A stretch of DNA of 64,000 nucleotides. Origin: Atriophallophorus winterbourni (Eukaryota; Platyhelminthes; Trematoda; Plagiorchiida; Microphallidae). The notes below the pieces were generated by a model. The model was not told the origin of the DNA. It worked only from the letters and a program-made list of their open reading frames with translations, and made no database searches. Below, one piece after another: positions 51,955 to 62,483 of this stretch. Made by a program: the position numbers and the translations under genes. The stretch's first letter is position 1, and every line of letters starts with the position of its first letter. The stretch spans positions 1-64,000 of the forward strand of contig JACCGJ010000253.1 of NCBI GenBank assembly GCA_013407085.1. Reading direction: 5' to 3'.

Positions 51955-52340
51955 CTAGCAGCTGCTGAATTTGGCCCAGTAGTCAGAGGTGATCGAACAA
52001 CTTTCGCTTGTTCATCAGGCTTAGATACAACTGCAGTTGCTGCAGTACGCTGAGTCTTTGTGACCTGAGATGTTGCTGCTCCAGGGCCTGGTTGTTTTGC
52101 CAAAATCTGGGCCCAACTGAAATTCTGCGCAGCCGGTGGACTCTGAGGTTCCGGTTCTATATGAGATGTTTGCATATTCGTAGGTTGTGTTTCTTGAATA
52201 ACAGTGTGTTGATCCTGCTTCCTAGTATCAAACGAACCGATTTCTTTAGGAGTAACTTCATAGGGCATTCGTGGAGAATTCGGAGATTTCATATCAACTA
52301 AATCATCCGTCCTGTTGTCTTCCCAGACATTCATGCGTAC
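51955..52340 (-). CDS. G3BP-like exon 4 (linker with FSWA motif)
   Basis: 386 nt, rich in Pro, Gln, Thr and Glu; contains FSWAQILAKQPGPG and ends GPNSAAA with donor GTAAGT in phase 2. Confidence 0.87.
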
Positions 52341-52974
52341 CTAGATAAAAGTTTACGAATCGCATCAAATACCTTTTCCGATGAGGCATGTTGTGGTTGC
52401 ACTGGTATGTCATTTCTAAATTGATCAGGAGACTCACAAGCGGTAGCTAACAAGAGTCGATGACGAAACGTAAGAACGCACCATTTTCAGTGGAATCGTC
52501 ATTCATTGCGTCTCCATAAACATGATCTTGATATCGGAATATATCATTCAGAACATAGAAATCATACAACGCTTGCTCTCGCAGGACAAAACTCTGCATG
52601 AATCGCCGAGCCGGCCCTTTATTTAAACTTATTTCGCCAGCAACCTAGGCAGTTAATTAAGAAAATATTCGAACTTGAATGAGCACGCTATTGCCATTGG
52701 CCCGGAGGGCATCCAACCTAAGAATTCCTACTCTTGAATCATGTATATTCGTGTTCATTATGTTTTGGTGAATAAGTTTTTGTCCGAAAACTGTGGCATT
52801 TTCTCGGATCATAGCAGAATCATCCTTATAGAAGCGGTGGAGCTGAGCGGGTTGCTCACGCATAACAGTATAATACTGTATAACAAACTTTTCTGCGAGA
52901 TTGATGATATCATTAGGATCCATTCGGCATACACTCAAATTTCCAGCAGCGGAATCCATGTCGCCTGACACCAT
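51955..52974 (-). CDS. G3BP/rasputin-like protein, 5' exons (NTF2-like domain)
   Basis: Four exons on the - strand: 52974-52675, 52644-52482, 52446-52373 and 52340-51955, giving 307 codons before a phase-2 donor GTAAGT. The first 150 residues form an NTF2-like domain typical of Ras-GAP SH3-binding proteins (LAEKFVIQYYTVMREQPAQL, HRFYKDDSAMI, GQKLIHQNIM, then FMQSFVLREQALYDFYVLND and IFRYQDHVYG). A Pro/Gln/Glu-rich linker with AQNFSWAQILAK follows, equivalent to the FSWA motif of G3BP. An in-frame TAG lies ten codons before the ATG. G3BP proteins nucleate stress granules and bind mRNPs. The RRM and most of the RGG region were not found. Confidence 0.88.
52373..52446 (-). CDS. G3BP-like exon 3
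   Basis: 74 nt linker (ESPDQFRNDIPVQPQHASSE). Followed by a 32-nt intron (52372-52341). Confidence 0.82.
52482..52644 (-). CDS. G3BP-like exon 2
   Basis: 163 nt, start of the second half of the NTF2-like fold (RRFMQSFVLREQ, NDIFRYQDHVYGD). Followed by a 35-nt intron (52481-52447). Confidence 0.9.
52675..52974 (-). CDS. G3BP-like exon 1 (start)
   Basis: 100 codons from MVSGDMDSAAGNL to NSVLIQ. Donor GTTCGA opens a 30-nt intron (52674-52645). Later methionines at codons 6 and 18 are possible starts. Confidence 0.88.
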
Positions 52975-53029
52975 TTTAATAATGCGCCCAATTTGAAAGA
53001 ACCGCTATTCAGAAAATCGATTGGTTCTG

Positions 53030-53100
53030 TTCGATTCAGTTCAGTTTGCAAGGGCAGTAAATCGCTAACGAGTCAATCCAGCGTCTAGAATTCCTTTAGG
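53030..53100 (-). repeat. 3' end of the CTGAA-tailed repeat
   Basis: TTCAGTTCAGTTTGC then GCTAACGAGTCAATCCAG, the reverse complement of 1900-1985. Confidence 0.6.
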
Positions 53101-53439
53101 TAAGACGCTGCAGAGAATACCACTTATTACTGCCAAAATTATTTTTTTGTTCTTGTCAATTTGAAATCTCCAACGATCACGACGTCAAGCCTTATCCCAA
53201 AGTATTTATGGAGTATTTATGGAGTTAACCAAGGATAAAGTAGTTTCACTTTAAGGTAACAGGTAATCTGACGGAGAATTGTGTATCAAGAACAGAATTT
53301 ACTTTCTTCACGACAACAAGCTTGTAATATTGATCTACCGAAACTTGCATATCAGTTAGGTCGAGTATGTTGTGTTCTCATCATTGTATAATTTATTTTA
53401 TTAATCCTACATGTTTCGTTATTGTTTTGTTATAACGAT
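53101..53439. other. Unassigned stretch upstream of the G3BP-like gene
   Basis: No feature recognised. Confidence 0.3.
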
Positions 53440-53636
53440 ACATGTAAATATGTGCACAATTTGAAAGCATTATTTAAGCGGCTCACTGGTTCTCTTTCGG
53501 AACAATTCAATCGTGTGTGGTTGCTTTGGATTTGTATGCCGTGTAACGTTGAGAATTTGGTTCCGGTTTATTGAGTAAAATAATCATAAGGCGTACGTTA
53601 TTATTGGTAAAATCTCAGCTGGATCAACCGCTACAA
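53440..53636 (+). repeat. LTR-like sequence (Ty3-type)
   Basis: Similar over its length to 57590-57790, which follows a Ty3 integrase C-terminus: CGATACATGTAAATATGTG at the start and CAACCGCTACAA at the end. Probably a solo LTR. Confidence 0.55.
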
Positions 53637-53659
53637 ATTAGTGAACACCGAACCTTTTC

Positions 53660-53745
53660 AGATCAGTTTAGTTTGCCCCGGACAGTAAGTGGCTAACGAG
53701 CCAATCGAGCGTCCAGATTTCTTCCGGTGGTATGCCACTTCAAGC
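53660..53745 (-). repeat. 3' end of the CTGAA-tailed repeat
   Basis: AGTTTAGTTTGCCCCGGACA then GCTAACGAGCCAATCGAG matches 1900-1985 in reverse complement. Confidence 0.6.
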
Positions 53746-53929
53746 AATATCCTCACAAATATCTTCTTGTATGAGAATAATCTGGAATGCAACAGAAAAT
53801 CTCCCCTCAAAAATAGGCGAGTTGAGAAATTGGTACGTTCCAAAGACAACATGAGGACCATACCAACTATTCAATTACGGATAAAAATAAGGAAATAAAG
53901 AAGGCCACACATAGTCCAGTCACTTCTTG

Positions 53930-55475
53930 AAACCCCTCACCGAAATAGAACAAACAACTTATTTAGGTAGACGATTCCAGTAATTTACTACGTTTTCACT
54001 AAAGAAATACTTACGAACATTTGACCTGACATGTCGTTTGGTCAGTTTTAATGGGTGGCCTCGAGTACCCACACTTGGCGCCAGAGCATACATTTCACTT
54101 GGATAAACAGTACTGAAACCTGTCGTGATTTTGAAGGGTGTAATCAGGCCCCAACCTGGCCGCCTTTTTTCATTAAGAAGAGATCTAGACTCAGCAATCG
54201 TTCCTCATACGACCTACCTGATTGACCTACAGTCATACGTGTAGCTAGTCGTTGAACACCTTCAAGCTTGGCAATATCTTTTCCTATATAATATGACCAT
54301 AGTTGGACGCAAAATTCAAGAAGTGGTCTAACGACCACTTTGTATAATTGTATGAAAACACTCTTGGACCTGCAAGATCAAACTTATCAAAGGCGAAAAT
54401 GCTCGCTCCTAGCGCGTTGTGCAGCAGCTGCACATTGATCAGTCTCTTTAAATTCCGCTGAAAACTCTATACCTAATTCTCGAACTTTCGACACCCCATT
54501 TATCTCAAGTATGCCATCTGATTCAGCAAGCTCTAGCTTTTTAATTGTTTTTGACATGAGATAGGTTTCAGTGAAGTTAACTGGTAGATCCCATGTATCA
54601 AACCACTTTATGACCTTTTCGATATCCTCAAGAAAATTCTGTTCATTCAGTGGTTCGATAAACTTTACATCATTCACAAAATATAGCAGGGACAATTAAG
54701 CGACGCTGCCAAATCATCAATGAATATGAGGAAAGGTAGCGATCCGAGTACGGAACCCTTGGGACTCCACTAACAACTTTTACTTTCGATGTATACATAC
54801 TGGCTATCCTGACGCGAAAGAATCTATTGCTTAAGAAGCCTATTATCCATTTCTTCAGAAGACCATCGATACACATATATTCAAGTTTACTTGCAAGCAA
54901 TCTGTGGCTTACCGAATCAAAGGCTTTGCAAAAGTCCAAGTAAAAAACTTCAACGTGTTGGCGTTTATCTAGCCTCATGGTGACCTCATTTAGAAAACAC
55001 AAGATATTTGTTAGGCAAGACTTCCCTTTAAGGAATCCGAGCTGAGACAGATCCTATCCCTAATAAGTTTCTTCGGTATTTTACAAATAATGCTAGTAAG
55101 ATTTAGAGGTCTGTAAATACAAAATGAGTATCGTCTGCCACACACATCACACAACCACATCAGCTAGCTTCCAAATACTCGGAATATATCCATGTTGCAA
55201 GAAAGCGTTAAAAAGACGACCCTCTGGCTCTGCTAGTTTTGGCGCCAGGTTCTTCATAATTTAAGGGTGAATGTCGTCTGGGCCAACAGATTTATGGTGG
55301 TTAGTTGTGGCAAGAGCAAGTTTAACCTCATCATCACTGAAGGATAACTCCTCCATTGGAGTAACGATAACTGGCCTTTCGATGACTGGCATGTTTTCTT
55401 TTTGAAATTTTACTTCTAACCATGTACTCTCATTTACTTTTTTATTTTGCTCTCCCATATATTTTTCATTTCCGA
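53930..55475 (-). mobile_element. CR1-like LINE, RT to 3' end
   Basis: On the - strand: SDDEVKLALATTNHHKSVGP then DDIHP (55345-55261), a broken finger region, HVEVFYLDFCKAFDSVSHRL (about 54960-54900), VVSGVPRV, a frameshift replacing FADD, then VVRPLLEFCVQLWSYYIGKD (54340-54280). Same subfamily as 1-1610. Confidence 0.85.
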
Positions 55476-55839
55476 AATAGATTTTGAGTCAGCATTTTCT
55501 GATACACCATTTGCAGATTTTTCTGCAAACACTATATCACACTTTAGCATTCCTTCTTTTGGTATGAACGACCATTGCCTCTGGTTCGCACAAATCGCAG
55601 CACAATTCCATTCTTACCGTGCAAAAACTCTACGAGCCCGCAAACAACGTGTCTACATAAAAACCGAAAAGTTTTATCCGTAATGAACGAGAACGCTAGT
55701 CTCCAAAACCTATCTGGCATTGCAGACTAACTACATGACATCTCTCACAATGCCACACTTTCTCACATTAATCACACGACTGGTGATTATTTTAGCACAC
55801 AAATGCAAAAAGATCTCGAAGAGTTGATGTCGATGTTCC
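55476..55839. other. Unassigned stretch next to Ty3 sequence
   Basis: May include diverged Ty3 material (a short open frame 55447-55683), but no motif is secure. Confidence 0.25.
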
Positions 55840-56110
55840 GTAAACTATTTCTGCAAGTACAGAACGGTTACATCGACAGCTAAAAGCCGCGCTTACGTCA
55901 CATGGTGATATGGAAAACTGGGTCGAGAACCTGCCATCGATCATTCTTGGTCTACGTGCTACTGTCAAATAAGCTCTGCGTTGTTCCGCAGCAGATTTTG
56001 ATTACGGCACACTACTCCGTCTCCCTCCTGAATTGATCGAATCTCATGATGTGGCAACAGACATTAGTGTTCCCAACTAAGTCAATCACTTACTTTCACT
56101 TGCTACAGAC
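55840..56110 (+). mobile_element. Ty3-like integrase fragment
   Basis: Frames following 55860 read a RLHRQLKAAL helix, NLPSIILGLRATVK and LLRLPPELIESHD, matching the integrase segment after the catalytic glutamate, as at 4540-4330 (-). Stops are present. A CR1 copy follows. Confidence 0.75.
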
Positions 56111-56219
56111 CGGTAACGCTACTTCGATGATCGCTAAATCAATTGGACACATTGTGACTGCGCACATAAGAGTACATTTTTAAAAAAATATTTTGACTGC
56201 AGCACAACACTGTTTTCGA

Positions 56220-57300
56220 AGAAATCGTTGCTGTTTATCCGACCTTTTTACATCGTTCAAAAATTGGACCAAGGCACGGGACGTGCACTGGTACATGCTT
56301 GCTACATCGATATTTCCAAAGCGTTCGTTATAGTCAACCATGACATGTTATTATAATCATGAAGCTTATGGAACTAAGGGAATGTTGCTGAATTGGATAA
56401 AGAACTGTTTTACTGATAGAGACACGGTCAAGTTCACGTTGGCAGCATCTTCTATAGAAGAATAGACGTCGCAAGTAGAGTTCCAAAGTCTCGGTGCTTC
56501 GACTTCTTCTATTCTCGTGTATATGAACGATATAGTAGAGGACATTGGATGTAACTTGATAATGTATGCCGATGATATTAAAATATGAAAACGCGTCACG
56601 TATGTTAATGACTGTATGGCATTACAACGAAATACGTGAACCTTATTCTTTTGGTCCTAGTCAAATGAGTTACCATTGAACCATAAAAATGTAAAATGCT
56701 GCGGCTTGGAAAGTCTCAGCACCACGCGTATCAGGTTGGCACGCAAGATCTCGTCTATACCACTGCAGAAAAATGATTTACGTATTTTGGTGTCGTTTAA
56801 CCTTGAGCCTGGATATCATTGCCGGACAGTGTACAATAAAGCCAGCATTATCTTGAGTCGTCTAAAAAGGATATTCAGGATTTGTACGCCCAAAACTTTA
56901 CCCCGGTTAACTAATACGCATTTACATCCTGGTATGTAATATTCCATCCAACCTGGGTACCATGGCTGAGAAATTATATCGAACTACTTATCAAGATTTA
57001 TCATCGTGCGACAAAGTTGGTGTCCCCTTAAAGAAATTTACATTTCTAAAAGCGAATGTTAAGCATTCCGTATTCTCCATTGGATATTCGTCGAATTTTT
57101 TTCTCGGAAAGAATCTGTATCGCTTGGAACATTTTGCCTGAAGAAATCACATTCTTGGAATTTGTGGCGGTTTTCGCTTTTTAATTCGCTGAGTATATGA
57201 CAAACCGTGTGGTTTGTGACTGCCCCTATTGATTTTTGAAAGATTTTGTACTTTTACTCCATATACCCGTCATCCTATGGTTATTGTTAAGCAAACTGCT
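56220..57300 (+). mobile_element. CR1-like LINE apparently nested in Ty3
   Basis: Degenerate ACYIDISKAFVIVNHDML at 56305-56350, MYADDIK-like at 56563-56585 and the thumb segment NKASIILSRLKRIFRICTPK (56840-56900). The 3' end CATCCTATGGTTATTGTTA (57271-57289) is shared with the CR1 at 62484-64000. Confidence 0.75.
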
Positions 57301-57444
57301 TTTTCTACCATTAAACCATTCGAGTTCTGAGTTCTGATCGTTCATGCGTCAATTAGGTGGCCATCTTACTCGCGCTTACACTTGTAACGTTTATTTGCTG
57401 AGTGGTTTACATTCATGATATTTTGTTTTTATAAGAAATAATTA

Positions 57445-57590
57445 CACGTGCAAACACCTGCAAGCCCCTAGACCTTTCAACGTCATTAGCCGGTGTGTCA
57501 AATTCTACGTCATCGACAGAAATGGTGCTCAAGATAAGGTTACTACTGACCGCTAGTTGGCAGCCTTAATTGAACTAGTGTGCGACGAAA
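57445..57590 (+). mobile_element. Ty3-like integrase C-terminus
   Basis: Reads FNVISRCVKFYVIDRNGAQD, the C-terminal module of Ty3 integrases, directly before an LTR-like sequence. Confidence 0.7.
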
Positions 57591-57790
57591 TGATACATGT
57601 AAATATTTAAATGGTGTAAATACGTTATTCACGCCGCTCATCTGTTCTGCTTTCCGACAAGTCTATTATAACTGATGGTTTTAGATCTGTATGACGTGGT
57701 ACGTTGAAAAATATGTTCCGTTTAATTGGGTACAATTATCAGAAGGCTGTTAGTAGTGAAATCTACGCTGAATCGACCGGTACAAGTACT
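57590..57790 (+). repeat. LTR-like sequence (Ty3-type)
   Basis: GATACATGTAAATATTT to GAATCGACCGGTACAA, similar to 53440-53636. Confidence 0.55.
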
Positions 57791-58060
57791 CAGTAAATAA
57801 AATACCCCAGTTGCGGTTCGGACCCTGCTTAAAACTCGCGTCGCTGACACTAATTCACAGTTGTAAAAAGACAATTGTAAAAGTAGTTTTGGATGATTAG
57901 ATATTTTATATGGTAAATGCGTTAAACAAAGAAATTGCAGTATGAAAATTAGGATCAGATTTATTTACCAACTTTATTTATCTGACACGTGATTATTTTG
58001 TCCATATTTCTTCCGGGATCAGCTTTTCTTTGACTTTGGACTACGTTTTAGCTTCATTGG

Positions 58061-58324
58061 TTAGTACGGCATGTTTGTTGCTAAAACTGGCTTCGCTATC
58101 TTCTTCGGCTTTGCCATCTTCAATTCCAACGGAGCACAATAGATCGGAACGATTGGAGGTTTGCTTACCAGAGTTTCCTTGTTGTCCAATTTTTGTCTTT
58201 TAGACGATGGTTCACGAATGTTGGATTGGTAATCGTTCACTTTCGACTTTGTAACTCGCTCTTTATGCTTTTTGAACGCGAAATTAACGACAAGTAGACA
58301 ATCACGAATAAGATAGTTGTGCAT
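58061..58324 (-). CDS. Candidate exon, lysine-rich C-terminus, unrecognised
   Basis: 87 codons from an internal Met, ending in a basic tail (KKHKERVTKSK, SSKRQKLDNKE, KMAKPKKIAKP) and TAA. It resembles the tail of a nuclear or nucleolar protein. Splice links to the RRM-like stretch upstream are not resolved. Confidence 0.25.
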   Translation of the reverse strand: MHNYLIRDCLLVVNFAFKKHKERVTKSKVNDYQSNIREPSSKRQKLDNKETLVSKPPIVPIYCAPLELKMAKPKKIAKPVLATNMPY

Positions 58325-58635
58325 TGTTTAAAAGGACTCAAGTGCATCTTTTTGCGTTCACAAGGTAACGCGACTACAGCCTATGGATTTCTGTTTCGGA
58401 TTCACATTAAATTCGAAGTTTTATGCCTTCTGGAACAAATACCGAACTTCATCCTGCGTAGCGGTCCAAGGAAATCAGTTCATGTGAAAAGCCGACAAGT
58501 AGACTTAACAGCAGACGCTGATTTGGGATCATCGAATGCGTATTTTGCTTCCCGTCGCGTCATTGGAATCAAAAGATGTGGAATGACGCTCAGATCACAA
58601 CATTTCTCGGATTGTCCGATCGGCTATCAACTTAC

Positions 58636-58826
58636 CTTCGACAGCTGCGTAGCCGACTTAGCTGCGTCTTTGGATTTGAATTCGATGAAAGCGTGTTTTC
58701 GTCGATTTGAAAACTTCATAGATTGAATTCTCACATTGATCAATGTCAGACAGAGTGACTTCACTTGTTTCGACGTTGTATGATGTGGTACGATTATCCA
58801 GTTCCGACAATCGCTGACAAATCATA
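58636..58826 (-). CDS. Candidate exon with RRM-like segment
   Basis: The - strand frame ending at a GTAAGT donor encodes INVRIQSMKFSNRRKHAFIE then FKSKDAAKSATQLSK, the beta2-beta3-alpha2 pattern of an RRM with RNP1-like HAFIEF. The acceptor GATTTGTCAG is plausible. Not recognised as a specific family. Confidence 0.3.
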
Positions 58827-59139
58827 CCCAAAAGAACAGTATTTGACCGTAAGCGTCCAGTGTCTCCTTGGATACTTGAACAGAATTCGGCGTGGTGAGA
58901 CTAGTGTTTAACCGCGAACATTTAAAAATTGCGGGCTACCATTAGATTTCAAGTGTTTAGGAGACTCATTGTTTCTTCTTCGTGTTTACTTTTTCTGAAT
59001 GTTGCGGGAGAATTTGACTACTTGGAAGCTTTGGTCATGATAATGAAATCAAGGCAACTGTGTAATTACAGAAATACACTGATACACGGCAGAGAACCGT
59101 ATAGGTAATATGATAAATAATCTTTGAAGTGGGAAACTG

Positions 59140-59660
59140 TCAGCTTGAACAAATACATCATTTCAGACGTAATGGTTCAACCATTGCGGATAAACACTCG
59201 CTAGACACGGAGCGGATTAATAGAGCTGCTCTCATTTTGTCCCGATTGAACTCTCTTGCTTGGGGTAAACGCTAGTTGACCTTAAAGACAAAGATGATGT
59301 TATGCAGCGCGTGCATACTAAATGCTTTCATGTACGGCAGTGAAACCTGGGCCAACCACGCGAGACACGAGCGGGAGCTGAATGCTTCCCATCTATGACG
59401 CATCCGTCGTATCTTGAACATATTTTGGATGGATAAATTGACTAATACTGAATTGCTTTCAAAAGCTTGTTTGTTTAAAAAAGATATACGAAAGCTCTTG
59501 TCATTGACAACGTGAGTTTGGAAGAACTTGCTTTTGACCGAGCACATTGAAGGCATTGTGTAAGCATTCTCTACCAGCTGTGGAGGAGCAGATACAGCTC
59601 TTAGCTGTTGAACGCAGATCACGCCGCCGGCTTGCAACTGACTCCGAACGCCCGAGATCT
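59140..59660 (+). mobile_element. LINE-C fragment
   Basis: Contains FMYGSETWANHARHERELNA, then a stop, RIRRILNIFWMDKLTNTELL, in the C-terminal region shared with 3060-3585 and 35665-36560. Reverse frames here are shadows. Confidence 0.75.
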
Positions 59661-60649
59661 GCTAATCATTGCGAGTGCTGCAGAAAGATTACTTTCACCG
59701 AATCGGAATGTATAGTCTTTCGAAAAGATGTAGAACATAAAAATTCATGGGATATTGATGTACATCCATGGTCGACTTCGATCGAATTTTGCCAAAATAA
59801 CACACGTTTATTATTATTATTATTAAAACTTACTTCCGACTTTCGTTCACAACCAACGGTGAAGACTGCCACTGGTTTATTCATGTGAAGGCATGACTGT
59901 CAACTGTGAAGGAGGAAGCTAGGAACTGCCTACTATTTACCGCGTTCGGCTAACTGACAACTGCTGAGCGGTCGCATTGTTTGCTCAGACACTTCTGGTC
60001 ATATCTCCGCCGAATCTGCTCGGATTTATTCCATTCCGAAAATTCTGAACTACTTTCCATCATATCTATCGGAATTTATCAGTTTTGCTGTTGTCGACTG
60101 ATTAATAGCAAAGTTGCCACATTGGCGTAAATATCTCAGTTTGAACACGAGCGCAAACCTTTTACCATCGCTAACTATTCTACGGTTTTGCTATCATTGT
60201 AAAGATTGCGTTGAGCTATGCATTTTGATACTTGCTTCAGTATTCTACCTTGTGTGGTTAACAAGTTATTGTGGATTATTTGCTAAATGACGAAATAAGG
60301 AGTTCCGAACAAGCCACATCGACCTGTCAAACAAACGCCCACCACTCAGCCGAACAACCCACTTCATGCTACTAAATAGTTTGACCGCATCACGAGATCC
60401 AACATACGGACAAAAAATCGATCGATCAAGCTGTCTCACCGACTGGACCACTTGACTTCAGTGCGAACGCCACAATATTCACAGTCGGCCAAGCTGAAAG
60501 TAGGAATCCTCGTCCCAAAAGTCCACTTGTAAGACATGTGAACAAACGGTAAGTCCAATGCGAGTAAGCCATACTGTTTTTCTGGTGTCTGGGTAAAAAC
60601 ATGGTAATATACCCGTATTTTTAAAGCCCCTGATTCGATAGGCATTATT
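59661..60649. other. Unassigned, possibly upstream CR1 material
   Basis: No clear coding or repeat motif apart from the TTA microsatellite. Confidence 0.3.
59806..59826 (+). repeat. (TTA)n microsatellite
   Basis: Short run of TTA units. Confidence 0.8.
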
Positions 60650-62410
60650 AAATAATGAAAAGGTTCCATTCGCCTGTTATGTCTGTGTTCGTTGCAAAGC
60701 TAAACCCTAGCACGGTGCAGAAAATTTTGAAGCCAAATTAGAAAATAGAATGGTCAGTTTCACGTTGAGCCTTCGACGTGTTGAAGAAATATTGGTAAAT
60801 CATGTGAGTACGCAAGCATCACTGATGTAAGCCATCAATACAACGATTTCGGAGCCATTATTGAAGGAATTTGCGACTAAAGCTATCGGTGTGACAAAAA
60901 GAAAAAGCTGGGTTAATCAAGTTTTGGAATCAGTTAAAACGACCACGGAAGAGGAAATTCTTACAGAGATTTGCTGTTAAGGTCAAACTCAACTTTGTAC
61001 TCCAAAACTGCTGTACCAGACTCACAAAGTCAAGGCACAAATCTTTTAAATTCGAAAAATCTGACTTTCCGATACCCAAAAATTACTCACCGTACGCGCT
61101 GAGCGTGATATGTACGAACGTCACCGAGTCCCAAGAAAGCATGTTTGATTGCAAACAGAACAGGGAAACGAACATTACCCAATGATGTTAGACTAAGCCC
61201 ACCCAAACCCAATGTCATAAGTCAGACACTTCCCCGTCTGGAAACAGCCGATAGCAGCGTTTCCGTTCAAATAGAAGACATCAATACATCAAAAAACGTC
61301 GTAGGTCAGGCTCAAATCGAGTCGGACTAAGTAATTCACACTGAAAACTAATTGTCGATTCAAGCGGTCGTCGACCAATAAGCAGCTCATATGTTTTATC
61401 ATCTCAGCCACTGACTACTCAGAGGAATCCGACATCACACTGCTTAACGCCTTATCACATATCACATAATTCATCAGTAATTGTTAAGCCCGACTCCAGA
61501 GAAGGCGGACCAATACTTTCAGTTTACACGCCTTCGTTACTCATGAAAAATTCAATTAATTGCATCTATAAAAAAGCGAACAGCCTTTTCAAAAAATTAA
61601 TAGAATGGTCCGATATTTGTAATGGGACTTCCCCAGACATAGTTGCAATAACAGAAACGTTTATCTGTAGAGCTATGAACGACCAGACCCTTGATATAAC
61701 TAACACACTTTGGTGCCCACTGACTCTTGTTTCAGGAGAACAATGCATTATTGGAGTGATCTATCGTTCTCCAACAGCAACGCTATGTAACAACCCGGTA
61801 CAATACTCAAATATTAATAATTAAGAATGTCAACTTTCCCCAGCTTTATAGCTGGGTTGACCATTCATCAGAGACACTTGAATATGTACTTCGAGCCGTC
61901 TTGGATTACACACCTCTTTATAACGACGTTTTTATATTTATTCGTTTGAGGGGATCAGACCAGCCGTCTACTATCTACCTAATACTTACATCAGATCCCA
62001 CAACTATAGAGAATATCAAAATATTCATTTGCATGCTTTTCCGTCATTCACACCCCACGACTAGAGAATATCGTTTATAAACCGCCAATCAATCACGTTG
62101 TCCTAGAATTCGAGTACGTTTGTAGCGCTAGGCGCAACAGAGACGGAACGAAATGCGTCAGAAAAGTGAACTACCGTGCTCTGTGTGCTACTACGAAACA
62201 GGACTAAAATATGGATGAAACAAAGGACAGTAGCATGGTAGTTTCGCAAGGCTACCAACAAAATTTACACGACTGTGAAAAAAGTTATCAGCTTAATTCT
62301 GGATGATAAACAAGCTTTGCAATCGCAATTGATTTCTCAGATGCACCAGAATCCGAAGCTCTTATATAGACTTCAAAGTGATTCAAAGTGATTCAAAGTT
62401 GTAATGGTCT
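60650..62410 (+). mobile_element. CR1-like LINE, ORF1 and endonuclease remnants
   Basis: Interrupted frames give an ORF1-like CYVCVRCKAK, then LENRMVSFTLSLRRVEEIL (60740-60795). The endonuclease SPDIVAITETFICRAMND (61630-61690) and EQCIIGVIYRSPTA (61738-61780) follow, then an EN-RT linker (HQNPKLLYRLQS near 62345). The RT is missing. It meets the 3' end of the opposite CR1 near 62410-62480. Confidence 0.7.
62007..62072 (-). repeat. R3 short fragment (62018-62061) with 11-bp duplication
   Basis: The - strand insert starts GTCGTGGGGTGTG and ends GCATGCAAATGAATATTTT. It is flanked by perfect TAGAGAATATC repeats (62007-62017, 62062-62072). Confidence 0.75.
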
Positions 62411-62483
62411 AAAAAGCATTTAGCCTAACAATAACCATAGGATGGAGTTATGAGGTATATACAATAAAAAAGAAGAACAGGAA

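Noticed and set aside
51999..52019. CTGATGA...GAAA on the - strand
   Set aside because: It lies in the G3BP coding exon and has no stem II or matching stem I, so it is not a hammerhead.
61661..61760. Possible host nuclease gene from the ITETF motif
   Set aside because: The motif order and flanking ORF1 and linker match a CR1 endonuclease with stops.
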